Of a stretch of 64,000 nt of DNA, positions 47,981 to 58,796 are shown in pieces. Numbering within the stretch: position 1 is the stretch's first letter; the number at the start of each line of letters is the position of its first letter. The stretch is from Dendrobium chrysotoxum (Eukaryota > Streptophyta > Magnoliopsida > Asparagales > Orchidaceae): NCBI GenBank assembly GCA_019925795.1, contig CM034305.1, forward strand, positions 56,842,573 to 56,906,572, in the 5' to 3' direction. The notes beneath the pieces are model-generated. The model saw only the letters and a list, made by a program, of their open reading frames with translations. It was not told the DNA's origin and ran no database searches. The position numbers and the translations under genes are program-made.

Positions 47981-49090
47981 CTAAAAATTAGAGGGACCCT
48001 GATCTGGAGAAGGTGGCTGATTACCAAACAGCATAAAATAGCTATTTAGCGTTGCAATGTTAGTATTCACAGATTCAAACTGATCCCTAACCCAAACTCT
48101 ATCCTCATTGTACTGATCATCTTGTCTCTTCAAATGCGCCTCCATGTGATCAAATCTTTGATCCATTCTCTCAAAATATTGGACCATATTTTGATAGAAA
48201 TCTTGATATGGTCCAGATGCAGTTGAGAGTGCAGTTGAAGGAGCAGAAGCAGAAGGAGGCTCATCCTCTGAGCTGTCAGCAGTACCTTCTTTCCCAAATA
48301 AAGCTCAAAAGGAAGCATCAGTAAAGTACAGTAGGAGTTCAGAAGGACCAGAAGGATGAATTAGGTTGTATTTCTTCTCTAGGATATAACACACAACATG
48401 TCCTAAAGCAATGTTTTTCTTCCTCTTCACACTAGCCAAACCAATATCAGAAAGATAGTAGATGTAGTCTAAGATTAATTGGGCTTCATCTATAGGTTGG
48501 TCAGTCATAATAAGAAAAGTTGTTGAAGAAAGAAGTGGAGTCATATTAATCTGATCTCCTGCTTTAGGAATGATTGATGTCCAAAGCACATGCTAAATTA
48601 TTCGTGCATTTTAGTTCAAGGAATCTACCCGGGAAACATGTGTGGGTGTGCTTACACCTCTAAGAACTCAATTTATTTCTGATCAACCATTTTCAGGTCT
48701 AGTGGAGAAGGTGTGAGCCCTAGTCCCATGGGTTCTTAGATGAATATATTCCCCTAGATCCTCCTTGGTTATCACTACTTTTTGCTTAAGGACAAAAGAA
48801 GAAATGACAGTGTGATCCTGGTTGAATGTCATGTTGGCCAGGAACACATGAAAAAGATCATTGTTAAAAGTATAGATTAAAGTCAACAGAAAAGCTAGTT
48901 GGGTGGAGTCAAAAAGAGGCATTACAGCAAAGTGAATATTTTCCTGCAACAATATGCGGGAAGGGGTAACCTTAGACGCAATATACCTAAGGTATGCTTC
49001 CTCATTCTCCTCACTCAGAAAGTTCTCATCCCAGTTACTCCTAATAGTAGGACCCCTAGTAACACGTACTCTTTTGCCACTGCCTGACAT
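47981..49090 (-). pseudogene. Sirevirus B: extra ORF after pol (env-like position)
   Basis: Three blocks with stops between them: 48683-49090 (starting MSGSGKRVRV, with NIHFAVMPLFDSTQLAFLL), 48305-48589 (with QLILDYIYYL) and 47981-48187 (coiled-coil-like, EYFERMDQRFDHMEAHL-type heptads). The gene lies between pol and the 3' end, where envelope-like genes of some Sireviruses sit. The middle part recalls the uncharacterised 'putative plant transposon protein' domain. I see no signal peptide or transmembrane span, so an envelope role is not supported by the sequence. It is broken by at least two stops. Confidence 0.65.
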
Positions 49091-49139
49091 CTTGAAATCT
49101 AAGCTCTAAAGAGTTTTAAAATGAAAGTGAAATGAATGA

Positions 49140-49560
49140 AAATGGCCCTCCTTTTTATAGAAAATGCCTGAGATCGTACTGCACGAATAGACTTCGTACA
49201 AGACGAACCTGACTTCGTACGGGACGAATGAAATTTCGTCCGGGACAACCAAAAGCAGTCAAAATAAAATAGTTTTTCATAAACTGCTTGTCTTGAGGCG
49301 TCCTTTCGTACAGGCTTTTTGACTTCCTGATCGTACAGACGATGACGTGTTCATCCGTGACGATAAAAAAATAAGATCGTTTAGGCGACGGTTAGGTTCT
49401 TCCCTCACGTGAAATGACATGTGGATCGTATAGATGAATGACGTATTCGTACATACGATCCTCAATAATAACTGGCACAAACTGTTATTCCTCCTAATTC
49501 GTACAAACAGAGTGAATGTACGATGATGTAATCGTACAGTACGATACGGTAATCGTACAG
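49140..49560 (-). promoter_or_regulatory. Internal LTR-like promoter region before the extra ORF
   Basis: At least ten copies of the palindromic TCGTAC-N3-GACGA type motif occur between pol and the extra ORF. They include the perfect ATCGTACAGTACGAT (49531-49545), TTCGTACGGGACGAA (49214) and TTCGTACAAGACGAA (49193). Downstream on the minus strand is CTATAAAAAG (49151-49160), about 60 bases before the ATG at 49090. The order, motif cluster then TATA box then start, is that of the U3 region of these Sirevirus LTRs. Confidence 0.6.
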
Positions 49561-49763
49561 TATGAATAGACATAAATAAACTCCCATCTCTCCAATCTTA
49601 CATGCTTTCAACATTCAATCAAGGAACAAAATACAAAAAAAAATATTTTTCTTTTAAAAGACAACACACAATAAACTAATAAAACATAAAATACAAGAAA
49701 ATAAAACACATCTAAAGAACAAACAAATAAATACATATAAAACTATATTTACAGAATTTTCAA

Positions 49764-52700
49764 TCAAGCATTAAGATCAATCACATCTAGCCTTGTCCTT
49801 AACATGCTAAATGTGTCAAAGGTTAAGGGTTTTGTGAAAATATCTGCAAGCTGATCTTTAGTAGCGACATGATGTAGTTCAATTTTCCCTTTCACTATAT
49901 GATCTCTTATAAAATGATGCCTTATGTCAATATGCTTGGTTCTAGAATGTTGTATCAGATTCTTTGAAATACAAATGGCACTAGTGTTATCACAAAAGAT
50001 TGGAATGGTGCCAATTAAGAAACCTAAATCATCCATTTGTTGTTTTAACCAAAGCACCTGTGCAACGTAACTCCATAAGACAATGTATTCTGCTTCAGCT
50101 GTAGAAAGTGCTACTGAGTTTTATTTTCTACTGGACCAAGATACTAATGAATTTCTAATGAATTGACAAGTCTCAGAAGTACTTTTTCTATCCATCCTAC
50201 AGCCTGCAAAATCAGAATTTGAGTATCCTATAATTTCAAAAGAAGAACTATTCTTAGGATCAAATTCCTAAATTTTGAGTTTCCAAAAGATATCTTAAGA
50301 TCTTTTTCACTGCTGTCAAATGTGATTCTTTTGGATCAGCTTGAAATCTAGTACATAAGCAAATACTAAACATGATGTCAGGTCTGCTAGTAGTCAAATA
50401 AAGCAAAAATCCAATTATACCTCTAAACTTCTTTTGATCAATAGATTTTCCCTTAGGATCCTTATCTAATAGTACCGAGGAACTCATGGGTGTATTTACT
50501 AGTTTAGCATTGTGCATTTCATACTTTTTGAGGATATCCTTAACATATTTAAATTAATAAAGAAAAGTACCTTCCTCATTTTGTTTTATGCTAAAACTAA
50601 GAAAATAACTCAGATCACCCATTAAACTCATTTCAAATTCACTACTCATTGTCTTTGAAAATTTATCACATAAAATTTTATCAGTTGATCCAAAAATGAT
50701 ATCATCCACATATATTTGAATAATGAGTAGTTCTTTTTCAATTCTTTTCACAAACAGAGTGGTGTCCACACTTCCTTTGACAAACGATCCTTTTAATAAG
50801 AAAGTGCTTAACCTCTCATACCATGCTCTAGGTGCCTATTTTAGTCTATATAATGCCTTTTTCAATTTGAAAACATGATTAAGAAATTTAGAATTTTCAA
50901 ACCCTGGAGGTTGCTCAACATAAACATCCTCTTCTATCACCCCATTTAAGAAGGCACTTTTGACATCCATCTGATACAGTTTAAAATCTTTAAAACAGGC
51001 AAAGACTAACAAAACTCTTATTGCTTTAAGTCTTGCTACAGGGGCAAATGTCTCCTCAAAATCAATTCCTTTAATTTGATTATACCCCTTAGTTACTAAT
51101 CTAGCCTTATTTCTCATAACTACTCCTGAATTATTCATTTTATTTTTAAACACCCACTTAGTCCCAACTACACTTTGATCTTTTGGCCTTTCAATTAACT
51201 CCCAAACATCATTTCTCTTGAAGTGATTCAATTCCTCTTACATAGCCAAAATCCAAAATTCATCCAAAAGTGCTTGATCTATATTAGTGGGTTCAATCAT
51301 TGAAATGAACGCTGAATGATTTACTTCTTTCCTTAAACCATGCCTAGTCCTTACTCCTTCACTTAGTTCTCCTAAAATCAACTTTTAGGATGACTCCTTA
51401 CAAATTTCCATTCTCTAGGTAATTAGTTTTCCTCTTCTTTTTCAACCCTTTCTTCAACTTTTTGATCTTCAAGTTTTTGGGTTCCTACCTCAACCTCATC
51501 TTCATCCAACTTAGACCCTTTACTATCATAAGATTCATCAAAAATAACATGTGTGGTCTCTTCAACTACTAATGTTCTCTTATTAAAAACTTTATAGGAT
51601 TTTCCAACACTTGAATATCCTAGAAAGATTCCTTCATCTGATTTCGGATCAAATTTTCCTAGAAGAGTTTTATCATTATGATGAATGAACACTTTACAAC
51701 CAAAAATATGTAGATACGAGAGGTTGGGACTTCTACCTTTAAGAATTTCATAGGGTGTCTTATTCAATTTAGACCTTATGTACACCCTATTCAACACATA
51801 GTATGCTATACTAACTGCTTCAGCCTAAAAATATTTAGGAAGTGAATATTCTGCCAACATGGCCATAGCAGTTTCAACTAATATCCTGTTCTTTATTTCT
51901 ACAACTCCATTCTGTTGAGGTGTCCTAGGAGCTGAGAAGTTGTATTCAATTCCAAGAGATTTACAAAAATCATTAAACATTTCATTTTCAAATTCTCCCT
52001 CGTGATCACTTTGGATACTAACTATTTCAAAACCAAGTTTCCTCTGAATCTAAGTGGCAAAATCTCTAAACTCTTTAAATGATACTCTTATGATTCAAAA
52101 ATCTAATCCAGGTGAATCTAGTATAGTCATCCACAATAACATACCCAAATCTTTTTCCTCCTAAACTTAAAGTACTAACAGGCCCAAACAAATCAATGTG
52201 AAGAATTTCTAAGGGTTTGCTAGTCCTAATTTTCTTGATCGAATTGAAAGGGGATCTCACCTATTTTCCTAGTTAACATGCATCACATAAGTGATCTTTA
52301 GTGAATTCTAACTTGGGTACTCCTCTAACTAGTTACTTTTGAGTGATTTTTCTAAGATTTTTTATGCTTGCATGACAAAGCCTTCTATGCCACAACCATG
52401 ATTCATCAGATACAATTTTTAAACACAAGACAGTAGAAGGTTTAACAGAATTAAAATCTAGCATGTAAACATTGTTAACCATATCACCATTCAAAATAAC
52501 AGTTCCATTTAGACTAATAACACAACTTATAGGTAAAAACTTTATATGATAGCCCTTGTCACACAATTGACTAATACTCAACAGATTGTATTTCAAACCT
52601 TCAACCAATAGTACATTCTCAATCACAAAGTTTTTTGAATTTCCAATTATACCTGTACCTATCACTCTCTTGATGGTATTATCTTCAAGTGTCACCTTAC

Positions 52701-52800
52701 CTCCATTCCTGACTTCTAGTGATATAAATTGATTCGTATCTCCAGTCATATACTTTGAGCAGCCGCTGTCCAGGTACCAAATACTCTCACGAGGTCTTGT
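49764..52800 (-). pseudogene. Sirevirus B: pol (protease, integrase, RT, RNase H)
   Basis: Domains in copia order on the minus strand: protease with LDSG (near 52770) and ISQLCDKGY; pre-integrase WLWHRRLCHASI; integrase with DLFGPV, VDDYTRFTW, SDHEGEF and TPQQNGVVE; reverse transcriptase with NDVWEL, KSAFLNG and YVDDIIFGS; RNase H ending in QLADIFTKPL. Catalytic residues checked (protease DSG, integrase first Asp, RT YVDD) are present. Stops interrupt it, mostly where a conserved Gln is expected: AM-stop-EEL, LK-stop-APRAW, RK-stop-NS and Y-stop-FKYVK. One replaces the Trp of KYFWAEAV. It was recently functional and is now inactive. Confidence 0.92.
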
Positions 52801-53134
52801 GTAAGAGTGTTCCTACAAAATGATTAAACATTAATCTTGGGAACCCAAACAAGTTTGGGTTCATCTCTTGACAATTTTAAACCAGATGCATGTGTGATAT
52901 GCTGTGATTTATGCACCTTAGGTCTCCACACTAAATGTGTTCTATATTTAATTGTACAGGTGTGGGAAATATGTCCTAAACTACCAAAGAAAAATACTTT
53001 ATCCCTGGAAAGGGATTCACCAACCTATTCTTCCTGAAAATTTTCTTCTTAGATCTTGAATCAGTGATCATGTGGTAAGTTTCATAAAACTCTTCAAGTT
53101 TAGGTGGATTTCTATTTTCCTTAAGTGCTTTTAC

Positions 53135-54575
53135 CTAAACTTTAAGATAAGCATTAGCACTTTCTAGAATCAAATTGTCAATCTTCAACTCATGCTCTCT
53201 AGAATCTGATTCATCTATAAAAGTCTTAAAATCATTTTCAAGTTCAACGTGAGATGATTTTAAAAGATTATGCTGTTTGTTTAAATCATCAAACTCATCC
53301 AATAAAGTCATATGGTTGATATCAATTAATGCATGATCTTTCCAAAGGATCTCATTTTCTTTCTGCAGCTCTAAAAATTCCAAATTCAACTTAGCGTGCA
53401 GTTTCTTAAGATTTATATATGCAGAGTGTATGCGTTCAGAAACTTTGAATAATTCTTCATAGCTTAAATCACATACCTCATCCTCATCTGAATGGTCGAG
53501 ATTATCAGCCATTAAGTACAAATTATTAACTTCCTCTTCAGGTGCTGTTTCTGATAAATCTGAAGCTGAGTCTGCCCAGAAAGCTCGTTGTATTCTCATC
53601 TTACCCCTTCTATCCTTCAGTTTTTCCTCAGCCTTATCCTTGGTAGGATTTCCTTTGAGATTGGGGCAATCTATCTTGATGTTTCCTGGCTTCCTGCACT
53701 CATAGCAAATGACTTTATTAGAAGCCTTAACATTCTTCTGGAACTTACCTTTGTTCAATGCTGGCGTCTTCTCTGCTTCCTTTTTAGAAAACTTCTAAAT
53801 TGCCTTGTCATCAGGGCAATATCCTCTTCGTCCTCAGGTAGTGACTGATCACTTTCAGAGTCGTCCACCTTTAAAGAAATGTTCTTCTCCTTTCGCTTCT
53901 CATTTACATCAATCTGCCTTTGAGTCACTGATTGCTTGTAAGCAATTAGTGATCCAAGAAGATTGTCAACAAATAAACATGCAAATCTTTAGATTCTGTT
54001 ATTATAGTTATCTTTGCATCATATGCAATAGGTAAACAATGTAATATCTTGTTAACTTTCTCTACATTTGTTAACTCCCTACCTAAAGCATGCAATGAAG
54101 TGGCCATGTGTGTAAAACGAGTGTACATGTCAGAGATTGATTCATTCTATTTTATGCAAAAAAGTTTATAGTCGTGCAAAAGAATGTTCAATCTAGTTTG
54201 TTTCACTTCATTCGTGCCTTCATATGTGATGTAAAGCCTATCCCAAATTTCCTTTCCTGATTTATAGGTAGACACACGCATGTAATCTTCAGACTTTAAA
54301 GCACAAAAGAAACTATTCAAACACTTAGCATTCAGTTAAGCTAATTCATGTTCTTCTACAGTCCAGTTTGCAAAAGGTGTTTGAACTCTTATTCCTTCTA
54401 CAATCCTAGTAGGTTCAGTATAACCATCCTGAACTAACATCCATATGCGATAGTCAAGTGATTGTAGAAAAGTAGACATGCGAGTTTTCCAAAAATTAAA
54501 AGTGATATTATCAAACAACGGTGGTCTAGTGATCGAGTATCCTTCCATAGTATTTCTATTTCCAAAATTAGCCAT
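53135..54575 (-). pseudogene. Sirevirus B: gag
   Basis: Starts MANFGNRNTMEGYS with the PPLFDNITFNFWKTRM block of copia gag (DUF4219/UBN2 type) about 60 bases after the primer site. It continues through LHALGRELTNVEKVNKIL to a CCHC knuckle reading CYECRKPGNIKIDC, in which the His is replaced by Asn. A long acidic coiled-coil tail (to 53135) follows, as in Sireviruses. Stops replace Gln in ELA-stop-LNAK and IK-stop-NESIS. No frame joins it to pol. Confidence 0.88.
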
Positions 54576-54620
54576 GATCGAAATTTCAAAAAGTATTTAA
54601 AATAGTGATTTTTGAAATTA

Positions 54621-54632
54621 GCTTTGATACCA
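54621..54632 (-). other. Sirevirus B: primer-binding site (tRNA-iMet)
   Basis: On the minus strand TGGTATCAAAGC starts two bases after the LTR end CTTTCA. It differs at one base from the initiator-Met primer site of plant copia elements. Confidence 0.85.
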
Positions 54633-54634
54633 CT

Positions 54635-55987
54635 TGAAAGTGCGAATAGCTTGTTAGACCTATTGCTCACGTTCCTAGGCTAACCAAGAGGGGGGTGAAT
54701 TGGTCCTTTTAAAAAATTTACTCTTGGGATTTTGGAAAATTTTAAAGCAAATCATATAGTACGAACAGAGTTAATATCTGCTCTTTACTTAAGCACAGTA
54801 ATTCGACCACAAAGAAAATAAACTACAGAAATATAAAATGATGAAAAGTAAACAGTGAACAGAAAACACCAGAATTTATAATGGTTCGGTCAAACACGAC
54901 TTACATCCACTCACTAGAGACTCCTTCTCTAGGTATTGCACTAAACTCAAGTGACTCACCTTTTTCCCCCACAGCAAGGCGGAGAAGCCTTTACAAAATC
55001 TCTTTCACCAAACCCGATGCGGCAGAGAACCGTCATTCTTTTTACCCTCTAAGTGCGGTAGAGAACAATCATCCTTTTCACCCTCTAAGTGCAGCAGAGA
55101 ACCGTCATCCTTTTCACTCTCCAAGTGCGGCAGAGAACTGGAATCCTCTCGAACAACACTCTTACAAAAGTCTCCAAGGAACTAGGAAGATGCTTGAAGA
55201 ACAAGTAAAAGAAATCCTCACAATTGGATAACCTTGTGAATCCCCTCATAATTCTCTCTTGAAAGATCTCTTAATACTCACTCCCAAACACTCTCCCAAT
55301 CACTCTCGTTAGACTTCTCAAAAGAATTTTCGCAGAAGGATATTTTCCTTCAGTCAGTTTTAAGTCATTTATATACTTGGGATAAGAAAAATCGTCCAAA
55401 AACTGAATTTTCAAGTTTAATCCGTGTCGATCGTCCCGTACGATCATATCATCCTGGACGAAACCCTTGGTCGATCAAGTCAGTGCGCTTTGTATGCTTA
55501 GTTCATCCCGTACGAACCCATGGATGAATAAGTCAGAGCAGTTCGTACAGCTAAAAATCATGTACGAAAGGTATTTTATACTGTACGAACATGCCTTAGA
55601 AAATGTTTCTTGCCATATGGGTCTGATATGGAGGACATATTCTATAGATCGTCCCGTACGAAAGGTATTTCGTACTGTATGATCAATTTAAAAATTTAAG
55701 CTTTTTACTCCCCCATAGTGTGTGTGTGCACAGTTATCCAACTTACAATCACACTCTCTCAGACTCAAGAAAAGGAAAACTTACAGACTTCATTTATAGT
55801 GAACAAGTGAACTTGAAGTCTTCAGCAATCTGGAGTATGAATTTCCTGAAAAATACTTTAGTACACACAATAAAACTCAAATAATTATTCGGAGAAGAAT
55901 AAAACAAATAATAAACTTTTGTAATCATAAAAAATATAACTTGGATTAGAATTTACTTTAATAAATAAATGTACCCAAATCATAACA
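54635..55987 (-). mobile_element. Sirevirus B: 5' LTR (1353 bp)
   Basis: On the minus strand it begins TGTTATGATTTGGGTAC and ends TTCGCACTTTCA beside the primer site. It carries palindromic GATCGTCCCGTACGATC-type motifs (about 55430-55680), TATATAAATGAC as TATA box near 55365, and the GCGGCAGAGAACC minisatellite in R/U5. It meets the truncated LTR of element D at 55988, whose sequence continues as TACCCC. Confidence 0.9.
55018..55145. repeat. Minisatellite in Sirevirus B LTR (about 38-bp unit)
   Basis: About three and a half units built on GCGGCAGAGAACCGTCATYC, then TTTTCACYCTCYAAGT. This is the equivalent of the array in the LTR at 8103-9857. Confidence 0.8.
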
Positions 55988-57030
55988 TACCCCTCATCCT
56001 CTTCATATGAGGGCTATTCAAGAGAGAAACTCCAGCATTTCTCCATTCTTTTTCCCTTCCTTACATGTTAAATCTTGAGAGGAGAAACTTTAATTTTTAT
56101 TTAAAGATCTCTTTTCATTTACGAGACCAAATTCTTGGTTGGAAAGTTTCAATGCACTAAATCCTGTAAGATCTCTTGGAGTTCTTGAGTTTACTTTCTT
56201 TTTCTAAATTTTTAGTTACTGATATTTTAGTTTTTCACCATATATTTTTTTTTCTTGAAAATATTTATTATTTAGTGAAATATTAGTTGAGAATGCTATA
56301 TTAAGTTTTCTATATTAAATCTTTTAAATCTATAAAGATAACAAAGCAAGTATTTTTATTTTCTATTTTGTGGCATAGATTTACATTTCAAATCTAATTT
56401 ATTTTTAAAAATATTATATGATTTGAAGAGTTATAGTTTAAATCAGTAAGAAAAATATTTTCATTTAAAATATTATTTATATTTTTATAAAAATATAAAT
56501 CTATCTTAATATAAGTAAATTTAATATTTTATTTATAAATAGTGAGGTGATTAAAATTAATTTGTAAGATCACCTCAAATATTTTGGTAATTTTATTACA
56601 ATATAATTTATATTTATATTATTTATATCAAATTATATTTTTCATTTTCTTAATCTAAGATATTTAGCTTAGTGAATTTTAAATTATAATTAGATTTGGC
56701 TGTACTCGCCCATATAGGAGAGTACTTAGGTTGTAAAGAACTTCTTTTATTTCAAGAAGTGAGGTTTGTAAGGCCCTGGGATTAGTGAATTCTAGTTCGA
56801 GAGTTGGCTATGGACGTAGGTCGGATTGGAATCCGGGCCAAACCACGTAAAAATATTATGCCTCTTATTTTCATTTCTTGCATTTAATTTTCTTTATCAT
56901 TATCATAAAAATTGTGTGATTACTTATTCTTTTCTAAATTACATTAAAATTATTTTAATTATCTTCTTTTAATAAAAATTTTAAGAACCCCAATTCACCC
57001 CCCCTCTTGGGGTGCTATAGTCATCCAACA
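55988..57030 (+). mobile_element. Sirevirus D: 5' LTR, left part missing
   Basis: Homologous to 63006 onward in the 3' LTR, with TACCCCTCATCCTCTTCATA, GAGAAACTCCAG and the CCAATTCACCCCCCCTCTTG end. It finishes CATCCAACA next to the primer site. About 950 bases of the LTR's start are absent; the sequence begins exactly at the terminus of element B, which evidently inserted here. Confidence 0.88.
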
Positions 57031-57032
57031 AT

Positions 57033-57045
57033 TGGTATCAGAGCC
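57033..57045 (+). other. Sirevirus D: primer-binding site (tRNA-iMet)
   Basis: TGGTATCAGAGCC, the standard plant copia initiator-Met primer site, two bases after the LTR end CAACA. Confidence 0.95.
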
Positions 57046-57120
57046 TTGGCTCTTTTTATTTTGGCTTAACATCCTAGAGTAGATCCACTTATAAACTATT
57101 GCACAAGGTTTTCCTAAGGG

Positions 57121-58420
57121 TTCACTTTCCGAAGGACAATCTACTCATTGACCACCATTATTAGATAACGTTCCTTTTGATTATTAGAAAAATAAAATTA
57201 GTACATTCTTAAGAAGATAAGGCTCTCGTATGTGACACATGCTTACACACCAATATCATGCACCCACTAAGGAAATTAATGAAATTAAAATTAAAAAACC
57301 TTTTGATGAATAGACTACATTAAAGAGGAAATTATATGAGTTAAATGCTAGGACTTGTAATACTTTGCATTGTGCACTTCTTCCAGATGATTACATAAAA
57401 ATTTTCATGTTAAATTCAATAAAAGAAATTTGGGATAAATTAATTATAATATATGAAGGTACCAGTAAGGTTAGAGATGCTCACATAAATAGACTTGGTT
57501 ATGAATGTCTCCTTTTGAATCTATTTCTGATATGTTTACAAAATTTAAGAAAATAATTAATACAGTACATTCCCTTAGAAGAATATATAAGAATCAAGAC
57601 TTATTTTATAAGATTCTTAGATGCCTTCCCAACGAATGAGATGCTAAAGTAACTATAATTAGTGAGGCTAAAAATTTATCTACTTATCCACTTTATCAGC
57701 TTTTGGGTTCTTTGATAGCACATGAACAGATTATAGCTCAAAGAGATAAGTTGGATAGCCCTTCTAAGAAAGAGAAAGAGAAAGGTAAAACCATTGCCTT
57801 ATAGGTTAATGATAATGATGAACCTAGTTCATCAAGCTCAAATGAAGATAGCGATGAGGTGACCATGCTTTCAAGAAGACTTGGAAGCTTACTAAGGAAG
57901 AAAAATCAAAGGTATAATAAATCCAAAAATTATAAATTTCAAAATAAGAAATTTCCTGCATAAGAACGGATTATTTGCTACCATTGCAAGAAGCCTGGAC
58001 ATGTAAGAGGAGATTATCCAGATCTTATCGATTCAAAGAAGAAATAGATGGATATAGAGAGAAAGAGTGATAAGAAAGAAAAGAAGTATTTCAAGAAGAA
58101 GAAGGAGGCTCTAAGGGTCAACCCAGATTCAGATGAATTAAGTTCATCAGATGAAGAGGTGAACATTTATCATATGGCAGAAGGAGAATCTGATTATGAT
58201 TCTCAAGAGGTATGTAATGATATATCTTATGAAGAATTAGATGATGTATTTAATGAATTAGTTGTTGATTATAAAAAATTAAAAAGAAAATATAATATGT
58301 TAGAAAAAGAGCATAAAAATTTAGATATACTTTTTAATGATTTAAAAAATGAATGTGATGATTTGAAAAATAAAAATAGTTTCTTATCATTCTTTACATA
58401 TTTGTAAACTTGAAAGAGAA
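57121..58420 (+). pseudogene. Sirevirus D: gag
   Basis: PPLLDNVPFDY-type start, then LNSIKEIWDKLIIIYEG (57410-57465). The CCHC knuckle CYHCKKPGHVRGDY has its last Cys changed to Tyr. An acidic coiled-coil tail (58048-58407) contains NIYHMAEGESD and EELDDVFNELVVDYKKL. Stops and frameshifts are frequent. It is the same architecture as gag of element B but a different, more decayed family. Confidence 0.85.
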
Positions 58421-58796
58421 AATATTCTTTTAAAAGCAAAATTAGATTTATTTATGAAATCATAAGTTCATTATAAAGTTCCATATATCAAGTACAACAT
58501 CAAATAAAAATTATTCTTATATGTCACATAGACATCATTGTAAGCCATATACAAATACTAATATTTGGTGTAATTATTATGGTAGAAAAGGACATATTTC
58601 ATTTGATTGTTATGCTTGTAGATCATAAAATGCTAAACAATCATATTTTGTATGGGTTTCAAAAAATACAAGCACTTCATATACCATACATAATAGATAT
58701 CATATTACTCATTTAGAATATGGACCCAAAAATATTTGGGTTCCAAAAGTTAGCATCTGATTTTCTTTTGTAAGAATGCATTCAAAGTAAGATCAA

